Source of the DNA: Arcuatula senhousia
Taxonomy: Eukaryota; Mollusca; Bivalvia; Mytilida; Mytilidae
Direction of reading: 5' to 3'
NCBI GenBank assembly: GCA_963971305.1
Contig: OZ020304.1
Span: 77,934,355-77,998,354 of the forward strand
Length of the DNA stretch: 64,000 nt
Shown: piece after piece, positions 1-13,100 of the stretch
Layout: the number at the start of each line of letters is the position of its first letter
Numbering within the stretch: the first letter of the stretch is position 1
Program-made: the position numbers and the translations under genes
Notes under the pieces: model-generated
Seen by the model: only the letters and a program-made list of their open reading frames with translations
The model's database searches: none
Told to the model about the DNA's origin: nothing

Positions 1-1188
1 TATTTTACACTTTCTATGAGACTTTGTTAAAAGGAAGACACTTTTTTATTGATTTTAATGGTCTTTTCTGTAAATGAAAATGATGTAATATTGATGTTAA
101 GAAGACAATAAAACTAGTTCAAGGACAGAGTTTTGTAAAATTCTCTTTACTAAAAATCAGTGGTATAAAGAATCATCCCTTCAAGTCTATTTACTGACAT
201 ATTTTCTAACGTCTGTGTAAATTACAAATAGTTTCATTGTTGATATGTAAAGAATGAAGTTAACTGTGATATAACTTGGTACAAACATGATGGAATATAT
301 CACAGAAACTTTTGTATACATATTTATTTTACATTGAATCTGCATATTATCAATCATCTGATTTGGAGACCAAAACCATTAAGAGCATGTTACCCTAAAT
401 GGCACTGAATACAATCATTTTAAAGCTTAAGTAAACATGCACAAAATTTTACATAAAAGCTTTAAAAGCTGCAGGATTTAATCATTGTCTATGCACAATG
501 ATTGTATTTTTCATTGATCTATAAACTTTAATAAATTCACCCCAATGCTTATAATTTTTAAATTTTGACATTGATTGATTTCCTGCTTTTAGGTTTACCT
601 TATGTTTTCTTTAATAAAAAATGTATATCATTAAAAGATGAACTGATGTCCTATGTTTATAATGCCTCTTGTATGGAATCATATTTAAAGGGCATTATTT
701 TTAAGTGGTACAATTTGTCCTTAGTATAAACTCACAACTGGTTTGACAATTAATACCTGTGTAACCTATGCTAAAACTCTGACAACAGAGTATCAGATAT
801 AACATATTTTAAGAGTTTTTAGAACCAAGTTGAAAGTATTAAAAAACATAATTTCTAGACTCCTAAGTTGAAATTATACAGACACACTTTATTTAGCTCA
901 CCTTGACTAACCAAAAGGTCCAGGTGAGTATTTGCCATCACTTGGTGTCCATCGTCATCCTCTGTTGTCTGTTAAAGATTTTTCAAAGATCTCCTTTGAA
1001 ACTACTGAACAAAAAAAGTTTCTTACAAGACCATGCTTTGCCTTTGTGTTGGGACATCTTTTCCTTAAGTTTAATATCTTATCATTAGGTCACAAAATAT
1101 CAACCAAAATCTTGAAAAAATGGAAAACAAATTTGTCTGGAATGATTTTTGATTATTCAATGGATTACTGATTCCTTGACTTTTACAG
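1..1188 (+). other. Intron upstream of the first visible kinesin exon
   Basis: AT-rich sequence with no exon that I can support. It ends in a pyrimidine-rich acceptor (CTTTTACAG) just before 1189. The preceding motor exons must lie to the left of the window. A repeat fragment occupies roughly 895-1150. Confidence 0.6.
895..1150 (+). mobile_element. 5' fragment of Helentron-like family B
   Basis: It begins with a hairpin (CTCACCT ... AGGTGAG), then a CATCACTTGG leader and an arm containing GAAACTACTGAAC. The same order of motifs opens the longer copy at about 55040. This copy is truncated and lacks the tandem array and the 3' hairpin. Confidence 0.55.
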
Positions 1189-4100
1189 ATAGCAGCTTTG
1201 AGTCCTGCAGATATCAACTATGATGAAACCTTGTCAACACTTAGATATGCTGATAGGTAAAGTTTGAATGTCCATGAGACATTACAATATCTGGAAAATT
1301 AAGGGAACAGAAACAGACACTGTAAACTGTTTTTCAATAACTACAAATATCTATTAGCTGTCAGCATAGGGTATTCTTATGTCTCTGCCCAATAGGAAAA
1401 ACTGTTTCTTGAATCTGAGGAAAAATGTATCATTTATGAAAATAAGGCTTATAAGTAAGAAATGTGGCATTTCAATGTCAAAAGTTCAAAAGGGCACAAA
1501 ACCAGTAAACAGACGAGAACAGCATGGATAAACGGACAAAATAATAACACACAAAAACAGGAGCAAGTATACATACTTTAGATCTAACATAGATGAAATA
1601 AGAAATGACATTTTAACAAACAGATACTAAGGGTAGATTTTAAACAGACATGTGTGTCATTTATATAGGGCCAAAAAGATCCAGAATAAAGCTGTGATTA
1701 ATGAGAGCCCAACAGACAGGCTAATTCGAGAGTTAAAGGAAGAGAATGCTCGACTTATGGAATTACTGAAGAAAAGTGGACTTGGGGGCAACAAACTGAG
1801 CCAAGAGGCCACACAAGGTAAAATAAGTGGACATATTAACATTGCAGTGTTTGTGTGTGTGCATGTTTGGTTGCTTAATGTTTTTAATGTTTTTTTCTTA
1901 ACACAAATGCTTTATAGCCTCAAAAATAAAGTTTTGGGACTTACTGTATTTGAAATTTGAAAGTAATGATTGGAGGGAAGACATGTTGAAAACTTTAAAT
2001 GCAGCATTTACTAGTATCTAAAGTACAAACTTTAATTTAAAAGCCATTTTTATTACGGTATTTTTGAGTCAGCAAAGTATACCAAAACCTCCGTAACTTA
2101 GTCAGACGATGAAAAATAAGGAAATCTGGAATTACTAGTATATAACTTTTTAATACCATGGTGATAAACTAACTCTCCAATGGGAATGTGTGTGTGTGTG
2201 AAGGGAGATAACTATTCAGAAAAATGATTTAATTTGCCATTAACTTGTTTCTGTGATTTTTGATAACAATAGACGAAGAAGCATCTAAAGAAGGTAAGTT
2301 ATATAGCAACATTATAATGTTATACATGCATGTTTTTAACCATATTTTTAATTATGACGATTTGTAACAGCATGTGGTATTATGGTTATGCCAAATTTTT
2401 AATATTAATTTATTTTAGATATGATAACCTATTTAGTTAACATATTGGACAAGGGTCAATTTAAACAAACTAATATTATTTTAGATTTTTTTCAATCTCT
2501 TTAATGATCCGATAGAAATCTCTGTAAACAAGCTCTTTAGTTTCATCTTTGTACTGGGCTGATTTCGTTTCAGATATTTCTGATAACAACGTAACCCACA
2601 AATCTCCTTTTTTGATTTTTTATGAAAAGTAGAAAATAAAAACTAATAAACTTTGTTTTACAGAATATACAAAACAAGGTGATCAGATTTGCATGTTGAT
2701 GCAAAAAGCTTTCCTTCCCCATTTCTGTCTCTGAATTCCCCCTTTTGAAACTCACCGCATGCTTGCTGAATTATTAATTGTATTATAATATTTCATGTAA
2801 AAGCATTGTGACACCAGCTATTATCATATGAGCAATAAGCTTGTTAAACCAACTTGGAAAAAGGAGGATATACCGGGCAGGGGGGTACTTTTACAACTCT
2901 TCCAACATAGCAGCTGGACAGTTCATCTCAGGTTATTTTTTGCATTAAAGCAAATTTCTCAGAAACTAAAAGTCTGATTTCAATCAAATCTGGTATTTCG
3001 ATAAAGATTTCTGTTGATTTTCTGAAGACTGATATGTGTTTTCAATGTCAACACAGTTAAAAATTTAAGATACATTCACTTTCACTTCTCACATATTTTT
3101 TTTCTGCCTATTTTGTTTTCATTTTGAAGTGTTTTTCCCATTCTCTATTACACTTTTTAAAATTTTAACTGAACTGTAAGTTTTTTTTTTGCTTTTTTAA
3201 AGTTTTTGCTTCCTGTTTTATAAGCTAAGCATAAATATTTATTTAAAGACTAAATTTTGACACTGTCACAATAAAAGCAGCTTTTTATTTTTAAGCATTA
3301 TATTATCATCACCAAATCAAAGGCATGATTTTTGTATTTCATTTATGTATATTCATTAATTTACCACGTACATGCTATACTTGTACTATAAACTGTATTT
3401 TTGTTAAGGTTATCCTCAAACACAATTGCATGTACTTTCAAGGACAGTAAAAAAAAAATGGTTAGACCTTATAGCATCGTCTTGATATGAGCATGAGGTT
3501 TAACTTCCATGAATTGTGTATGGAGAATCATACTTTTGAAAATTCTAAACCAACATGTGGGAACATTATAATCCATCCAGCTTTCTATGTTTAATGATAT
3601 ACGAAAAACTATGAACAAAATTACTGAATAGGAATGATCAATCTCAAAAGCCAAGGAAGGAAAGGCCAAGACACACCAGAAATTGAAGATTGCAATGGTC
3701 CTGACTTGGTACAGACATTTTATACAAAAAATTGGTTTAGCTAGGTTTTATGTCACCAAGTATCCCTCTTCCTTTGGTGTTAGGGTCCAGTTGTAACAGG
3801 GCAAAGACATAATAATAAAAACAAGGTGACTGTCGCATTGCAGCTTTGTTCTGAATTACTACGAACATCCTTTGATAGCGAGCATAGCTCGCAAGCGGAG
3901 AGCTCTACGGTATTTGTTTCCGCGAGAAATTTGCTAATGCTGATTTAGATTTTTTATGGTCCGGAAAGGGTTATTATTTTTACAGGTCCGGAGTGAATGT
4001 TAAAATAATTTATAAGAAAAGAAATAATGCTTAAAAAAATAATAAATTGCGTTTTTTACAAGAAAATGATATTCTTAAAATAATAAATACACATAAGCTG

Positions 4101-7100
4101 CTCGTTTCGTCTTGGTTATATGCACGTACGAAAATAACGTGTCTCGAAGCTTAATCGCCCCATACCATCTCGCCCCAAAATAAGCAAATGGAAATATTGG
4201 AAATTTAATGATAGCGATATCCCTGAATGTCGACATTTAGAACAAATAAACGTAGTCCCTTTTAGCTATGCTCGCATTTAGGCAATGCCTACTCCATATT
4301 ACTGTGCCTTGCACAATTATCCCACTTATTTATTTTTGGGGTATATTTTTTACATTTGATATTTTGGATGGGCATGAAATTTTATTTTTTGAGTGTTTCT
4401 AGTAGTCCTGAGTTCTACTGTATATGAGATTTATTTTTATATTTCTGAATATGCATGTGATTTTTTACTCCCCCATTCCCGCATGTCCGATGTATATCAA
4501 TGTTGGTGTGCAAAATAGGTGTGTTTGTAGTTCATATTTTGTAGTTTTAACTTAAATTTTATTTATTTTCTGTGTTACTATTATTATTGAATTGTTGGAT
4601 TGTATATTTTAAATGGTGTTGCTTTTTATGATTAATATTTTAGCTTTCATTGTCTGATAAAAAGATATCAACATTTTCCTGAGTCGATATGTACCCACAG
4701 TTTATTCAGAATATTTTTATTCTCAATTGTAGAGCTTGAAAGAATGTTACAGGAAAACAATAAAAGAATGGAAAACATGCAGCTTAGCTGGGAACAAAGA
4801 TTGGAACAAGCTAGGTAATAGTTAGGATATGATGGAATTGGATTGAGTATCCACTGCCATTACTCACTTTTCATTAATTTAATGTATTAGTTATCAACTT
4901 CTGAGAGAGATTTGAACAAAGAGCGAACTTGAATTCCAATTCATATGTCCCAACTTTTAGAAGCATTTAAACATTCAAAGTAGGTCAATATGTGGGGAGA
5001 CATATTGTTTTTGTCGTGTCCGTCCGTCCGTCCGTCACAAAGTTTGTCAGCCCAACTCCTCTGAAACTACTGAACCGAATTCAACGAAACTTGGTATATA
5101 GGAAGGACATCATATGTAGTTGTGCATGTTACCAGGAAATTTTGATCCTCAAGTTTTTGTGGGAGTTATGGCCCTTTGAACTTAGAAATTTGCTGAAAAT
5201 CCTCATTTATCATCTTGTCAGCGCAACTCCTCTGAAACTACAGGACCGAATTCAACGAAACTTGGTATATAGGAAGGACACCATATGTAGTTGATCATAT
5301 CACTAGGAAATTTTGATCCTCAAATTTTTGTGGGAGTTATGGCCATTTTAACTTAGGAATTTGCTGAAAATCCTCATTTATCATCTTGTCAGCGCAACTC
5401 CTCTTAAACTACTGAACTTAATTCAATGAAACTTGGTATGTAGGAAGGACATCATATGTAGTTGTGCATATTACCAGGAAAATTTGATCGTCAAATTTTT
5501 GTAGGAGTAAGAGCCATTTGAACTTAGAACTTTTTGGGGAAACGGGGGGAGACATTGTTTTTGTAGGCAAAAACAAACTTTAATTATAAAGTGAGTTTTT
5601 TTTTAAATGTCAGTATCTACTTATGCATCAGTTTTGTCTATACTAGAAAACAATGAAATGATGATGATAAATGAATTTTGGGGGGTGGGATGGGACACAA
5701 AGGAACAGTTAATTTTGAAGACCACAGGAAAATTAGTAATTGATAATTATAAGGTTACAGTGCCTACCTTTCCAACATGTGATTTTTTTTCATCAAATAA
5801 ATTTATCTTATTACAGACAAGATTGGGAGAGATCCAAACTTTCCTCACCATCAGGTGGTGCTAAGAAGAAAGACTGGGAATCGGAACCTTATATCACAAA
5901 CATTAATGAAGATCCTCAACTCTTCTGTGTTGTCAAACACTGTTGTTATAAAGGTTTGTTTGTTCTGCAAAATAGGCAAAACACAGGATTTTGAATTAAG
6001 GTGGCTCGAGGCATTTAAACTGAGCATCTTTTTGCACATATTGGAATTTTATATAAAATTGATAAACTAACTGGACTTGGCATACAAAAACTTTATACTA
6101 TAATATATTTTATCAAATTAAAAGCAATTGAGATAGAAAAAAATGACATTTTAATCATTTTTAGAATTTCCCGTACTAAATCAAAGGGAGATAATTTATA
6201 TAGAATGAATAGGAAATTTTTCAATTTTCATGAATTTCTTGAAAAAATGAACGGTAACCCCATATTTTTTTCAGACTATTTCAAAGAGCTTTAGAAAAGA
6301 TGCTTTCCTTCAGAATTTGAGCTGATTCTATAGTAGGAATTCATATTTAGGTGCCTCTATAGTTTTTTTCCCTATATATCCTATATAAAAATATTGAAAC
6401 TTTGCTATTTTTAGAAAGCTGATAGCACTCTAAAATGAATGGTGACCCCCTCTTTTTATTTGATATTTTTTATCTATAAATTAAGGCCTATCGATGTGCC
6501 AAAAATGAACAAAATCTATAGTAGAATTCTAATAGCCCCGAGACACCTTAAGACCAGGGTCTTTTTTGTGATCTCAATATTCTAAGAAGTTAATCTCAGG
6601 GCAATATATATATTTGCAGACCTTTGCACATTTTCCTTTGATATTGACTCTATAGTCAGGTGAGATTTTATGTCCCACCTACGGAAGAAGAGGGGTGTTA
6701 TGTGTTTGGGTGCATTCATTGGTCCATCCCTCCAAAATAAGACTTTAAGTTGAATTTTAAAAAGAAATAATATGGAATATGTGCCAGGAATACACGATCC
6801 ACACATTGACATTATTTTTATGCATCATCAAATTTAAAAGCAAAATTACACTGTGAAGTTACTTTTCTATGTTGCAGGGTGGGGCATTATGTCTCTTGTA
6901 CATTTAATGCTATAGTATTTTGAACAACTCACTATTCTAAAGTTTAAGATAAATGCATCACTGCATGTTATGATTTGTTATTAATTTGACATTTGATTTT
7001 AGGAACCACAAAGCTAGGAAGACCAGGGAAATCAAAGCAACAGATTGAAATCAGAGGATTAGGGTATGTACAGAGTTTCTGTATGCACTGTCTGTCTGTC

Positions 7101-10100
7101 TGTCTGTCTGTCTAAGCCAATCTCCTCCCAAACCGCTAGATGGATTTTGATTAAAATTTACACAAAGGAAGTATATACAATTCCTCTGTGCCAATAATAG
7201 ATTTTGATGAATTTGTCATAACAGAGATGTGCATGTAGAAAAAATTACATTCAGGGGAGATACTTTGATTTGTTTCCTAATAATTTATGATAGAGGATGT
7301 TAACTAGCTCACAAGTCTATGTGTAAATATTGTGGCTCCTGCAGGGTTAAAAACAACCTGCGACCTGAGGGCCTGTTAAGGGCGACTTCCGACCTACACT
7401 TCATAAAATCGACCAATGCCAAAAAAAGACATGCGACCTCCGCCAAAATATGCCTTTTAAAAGCGACCTTACGACCTCAGGCCTATTTTAAAAGCGACCT
7501 TGCGACCTGAGGGGGGTACCCTGCGGGAGCCCCAATATTGATGGTTTTTTTCCTTTACAGAATCCAGGAATCTCATGCAGAACTTATCAACACTGGAACA
7601 GAGATGTACTTGGAACCCAAATCTAAAGCAGCCAAGGTGTATGTCAATGGACATAAACTAAAGGCTAAAGTCAGACTGGATCATATGGTTTGTAACTATA
7701 CATAACATTAGTTTTACTTGGCAAGAGCTTCTCTGATGAGTCTTGTAGTGAAGACAACATGAAGCAAGAGATAGAGTTTTTACTTTGTTGTTGTTTTGTT
7801 TCTATGTAGGTTTCCTTTAAATAATGACCTTTGTGTTTGAATTCTGATTAACAATATAACACAATATTTATTTGACACATGCACTTTGTGTAAATGTCAT
7901 TTGATAGATGGCAAAGAGTAGAATTATAAACAAGGTAAACATTTTAACCTACTTAAATCATTTTTAAAGTTTCCTTTAGGAATATATTCATTGAACTGAC
8001 TTATCATGTACATTATTTTTCTGAATTATGAATAATTTATATTTTTGATTTTATGTTTTTAGGACCGATTGAAGTTTGGATCTAGCTGTTTGTTCCTGTA
8101 CATAGGGTTCCCTAAGGAGCGACATTCCAGTGATCCCATGGACAAGTATCACTTTGATTACTTCATGATGGAATTAGCCGAGCATGATGGTGTTGCCATG
8201 GATATCCAGACTCCCAGAGTCCATGAGTCGACAGAGAACCTTCAGGCAGTTATGGCATTCCAGGAATTCATGGATCTGATGCCGCTAGTCTCAGAGGCCA
8301 ATGCCATCAGTGAAGAACTTAAGAAGGTAGTCAATTTATCTGTTACATTTCTATACATTAATGCCTTGTTAGTGAAAAACTAAAAAAAAGTAGCCACATT
8401 ACCTTACATTTATAGCATAGAAGTAGATGTTTAAGTACTACAAATAAACATTGCAATGTTTTATTTATCTAAAAACATATTGGTTATGTCTAGAAGAAGT
8501 TCTTTCACAAAATAACAATTAGTTTACAGGCTAGTACCATAAAAAGGCTCTCATTGACACCCAAAATTTTCACTGAATTAAAAATTAACAATTTTATTTC
8601 TATTCACTATTCAATGCATTACATGTATAATCATTATTGTAAACCCAAATCTCTTAAGGATGTATTCTGGTTAGGTTTCGGGTCTTGTGAAATCTCGTTT
8701 GGAAATAACTTTAAAATATTTTAAAATTCATGAACAATGGCAATGATATTTTAAAATTTATGTATACCATAAAATTGTGTACAAAAATTATAAATTTTTA
8801 ACAGGTAGTTTTGGAGTAATCACTATTTAAAAATTTAGGCCCTAAATTGGTGGTGAGTTCAGGTTAGGTTTTCTAAAAATAGGGGTCAGGGTGGAAAAAG
8901 TTGTCTCATGAAAAAAACATTCACTAGTCATTCATTTTTGCTTCTTAAGACATTTGATTAGATATTTTTGCAATAAGAAACCACAAAACAAATGAAGTCT
9001 TAACTATCAGCTGCAAGAAAATTGAGAAAATCAGCATTTTTTTTGGAAATTTGGAACAGCAAAAAATGCCCCTAAAATACATGGAAATGGGACAAATCTT
9101 ATCCACACATACATATGATTTTGTTAGCTTGATATATTTATTTTTACCAGATACAACTTATTAGAAAATATCAGAAAAAGTTTAATACTTTAGGTTTAAC
9201 TTTTTCATGAAAATAGTCAAAATTTGGACAAAAATGGCAATAAATGAACAAAATCGTCAACATTGGTCATCTTTAAACGTCTGTAGCAAATAAAATGCAC
9301 AGCAACCTATGATTTTTTCTTCATATAGTGACTTTGTAGGTTCAGACCAATGCAAAAATCAAGGTTAGAAAAAAAGTTTAATACTTTAAAATTTTGGCTC
9401 CTGACCAGAGTACATCCTTAAGATGTAGAATATGAACTTAAAAGAGAGATTGTTGAAACAGATCAATTAAATGCTTAAAATTTGTTCTTTCAGTATGTAA
9501 TATTTGATGCAGAAGTTAAAAGTGAGGCAAGTCATGACCCTAAAGGTCAAGCTACAGGGAAGGAGGTCATTATAAAGGTCACCAACACTAAAACACATAA
9601 GGTAAAAATTTAAACTCATTTCAAAAAATCATTTATATAATTATGGATAATACACATGTAATGAGATTATGAAAAAGTATAAATGACACAAACTCTTTAA
9701 AAGAACCCCTGAAAAAATAGAAAAATAAGAGGATATGGATTAGAAATAATCTGATCTTAATATTTTAAAGAAATTTCTTTTATATATGTTTACCTTTAAA
9801 ATAAAAAATATTTTACAGTACTTGAACTGACTTCTTTTTCTCAAAATGACCAAGTCATGCAAGTGAAAACATATGCAACAGTTATGTTTTAATTTTATTG
9901 TCATTTTTTTTAAATGAATAAATCAATTCAGTTTTGGTTTATTAAGTTAAATGTTTGAAAAATCACAAGAACCATTCTTCTGTTATAAAAAAAATATGAC
10001 AATATACCTTATGTTTAAAGGTGTGGATCTGGTCTCGGAGTAAGTTTTTACATCGGAAAGATTTGATGGACGAGATGTATGTACGATGGATGGATGGAGA

Positions 10101-13100
10101 AAATATTGTTGTGGCCCGAGATAAAGATCCTTTCTGGGATCCTGTAGAAGATATTTATCTGGGAAGGTATGTTGAAGATAAATTTCAAGATGACAAATAA
10201 TGTTTCTTTAAATTTTGAAGTGGTTTAAGAATGTATTATGGCTTCTTTCCCTAAACAAGTATTATCAGTACCCTTTTACTTTCAAAACTTTAATTTTAAT
10301 ACATGATTTCATATTCTGTTTCTTCTAAGATTTTGTACATTCATATTCATAATTTAATGCATTGGCAAATAAAATGGCACTTCATGTTTTTTTTTTTATT
10401 TGGAAAGGTAAGCAAAGGAATACCCAAAATAATGTGAATAAAAGATTCTGAACCTTAGAACAAGCTGTTTCAAACATGTAAGAAGTCATATACAATAGTA
10501 ACACAGTCAGAATATAAACTGTTGTATCCTTTTTCTGTTGGTGTAAACAAATGAACCCATCCTTTCTTTTTCAGTGCCCACATTCTGCTACAAAGTTTGT
10601 CCTACTGTGTTGAAGTAGATGAACACTTTACCTTACATAACTACCATGGTAAAGAGGAAGCAGTAACCCAGGTTAAACTGTTACCATGTGAGCCTAACGG
10701 GGAGCTGTATTCAGAGGATGATATTATAGAACCACATGAACTGATAGGAAAACCCTTCAATATGATTTTAATGTTACCACAGTGTATGGGAATTAGGTGG
10801 ACCATGGAGAATCAATCTCGAGGGGTTTATTGTCGGTAAGATTTTTAAAAAATTGATAATGATTATACATGACCATTCAATGAAATTGTTAAATGGTCAT
10901 ACTGCTTGCAATGGCTTTAAAACTTGAGGTCCAAAGTTGTGGTTTAAAAATCTATTTCCAAGAATGATGAACAGAATCAAATAAAAACTAATTTTTAAAG
11001 CAAAATGTATGTAGTTGTTACTTGGTTTTAAATCAACTTAGGCTATATTTTTATTTGCTGCTTTTAGACTCGTGCTTGTATATATTTTTCTTTTCAGCAC
11101 AAAATTTTTTGATCAACAGAAAACAATATGTACAAAGACAGTTTGGGGAAAAAGTTATGCAGATTTAGGTCTTCGGCAACAGATCACTGTGAAAAAATCG
11201 ACAGAACAGTTCCTGCATTATCTACAGACGGAATCCATGGTTCTAGAACTCTGGGGAACTCAAGGTAGATAATCCATTATAAAATGGAATCATAATCCTC
11301 CACAACCTTGATTGGAGTAGATAGAAGCCGCCTTGTTTGTTTATGTACCCTCAACTTAACTGTTTCATTGAATGTGTCAAATCTTTACAAAAAAAAAATG
11401 TCATAAATCAGTAAAAAATATTCATTACTCTCAGGGGGGATAATTTGACTGGATATTTTTCCCCATGAATATGATGTTGCTGGCAGTTCTAGTCGATTTA
11501 CCATTTCAGATGTAAGTCTGGATTGGTCAAAAATCTCATATTAACATATCATTGGCTTGAAATCCACAGTTTGTATTCAAAAGATTCAGGCCTTGTTGCT
11601 TTATGAACGAAAATGTGAACCAAGCTGTACAAATGTCGGGATTCATAAGTACCTTGTTCTTTAATGTTTCAATACTGTGGTAACTCTTTAATCTGATACC
11701 TTATGTTTTATGACCTTTCTATTTCAGTTGATGAAGATAAAGAAATCCACAAACAGAATGGTCACAATGGTAAAATAGACAGCGAGGTAATGTCTCACTC
11801 TTATATCCCTGTTATATCCTAACTAATATTTTTATCCTATAACAAGTATTCTATGCATTCATTTTAACCTACAAAAGTCCTAACTGAAAGTTTTTCTTAA
11901 AACTAAGAAAGAAAATAAAGTCTTTAATAATTAATTAATTGGTAATAGCATAACTAACTTAGTCCTTTAGGTTTTTTTTTCAATTTATCTTAGTACATTC
12001 CTTTTCTTTTCAAATATCTTTTTAGGTTGCACTTCTTCCTTATCTTTTATTGACATTGTTAATGTCAAATTTCCTAATATATTTTCTAATTAGATGGGCA
12101 TAATAGTTTGACATTGTCTAAATTTTTCCTGGTTTGACCTTTTTAATATAACCTTGACCTTTACTAACTTGGAGTTATTTCCCTTTAGGATGGGACTGAC
12201 ATTTTATCACAGTTACAACGAAGGGTGAGGTTACACTTACATCACAGCTTATCAACAATTCTAAAAACTTATTCAATTTAAACTGATTTTTAGACAGCAA
12301 CATTTTGTAAACTGAATTTCAATTTAGAGACAAAATTTGAAATGTTGATATGCTATGATTTCACTTAGTTTTTGGTGGTTTTGAACACTAGTTTCTGCAT
12401 CTGCATTTTTGACTTAAAATGACTTGATTTAAGAATGAAATATTGTAAAACTAAACTGAAAACATAAAAATATCCTGACATTACTTTTTTATAATAAAAT
12501 ACCTGTGAAAATAATACAAAATCCCCAACTTTCAGAGTATAATTCTTACAAAAATACCCAAAATGTTAATTCAAACACCCACTCAAAATATTTACACAAA
12601 AGAAAATGATATCCAGTCAAAAGTTGCATGTTTTAAAAAATATCCATTATTTTTTTCTGCTATTATGACAAAGCTTCTATTACATCAGATGGTCGCCTAC
12701 ATTTCATTGTTCATTATTTTAACATTAAAATTTTGCATATAATTGTTTCAGGATGTTAATTTAGGCATTGGTTAATTACAGGAAGAAGAAATTGATGGTT
12801 TACAAGAAGTGTGTGATACATTAAAAAAAGAAAATTTCAGTCTACGGAAAAATTTAGAATCGCAGAAACAAGCCACAGCAATAGCAAATGCTAAAAGAGG
12901 TTAGTGCTACGTCTCAGAATGTTTCATGTTGGGTATGTTCTGTGTGAATTTAGTCCTTTTATTGTTGGCAAGGAAGCAAGCATTAGGCACAAAGATAATA
13001 GCTTTTTAAATTAAGCATAAATATCATTTAAAAACATACAATTATACAATATTGTTATAGAAATACATTGGTCCAGGTCTGGTTGTTTATGCATTTTAAT

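Noticed and set aside
3690..3710. Short match between 3692 and 20832 (GCAATGGTCCTGACTT)
   Set aside because: Only about 16-20 bp are shared with no common flanks, too little to define a family here.
4990..5590. CRISPR-like array
   Set aside because: Units are contiguous tandem repeats without unique spacers, in a eukaryotic intron.
7319..7510. 63-codon + strand frame with repeated basic residues
   Set aside because: It lies wholly within the MITE at 7326-7539 and reflects its GCGACCT repeats.
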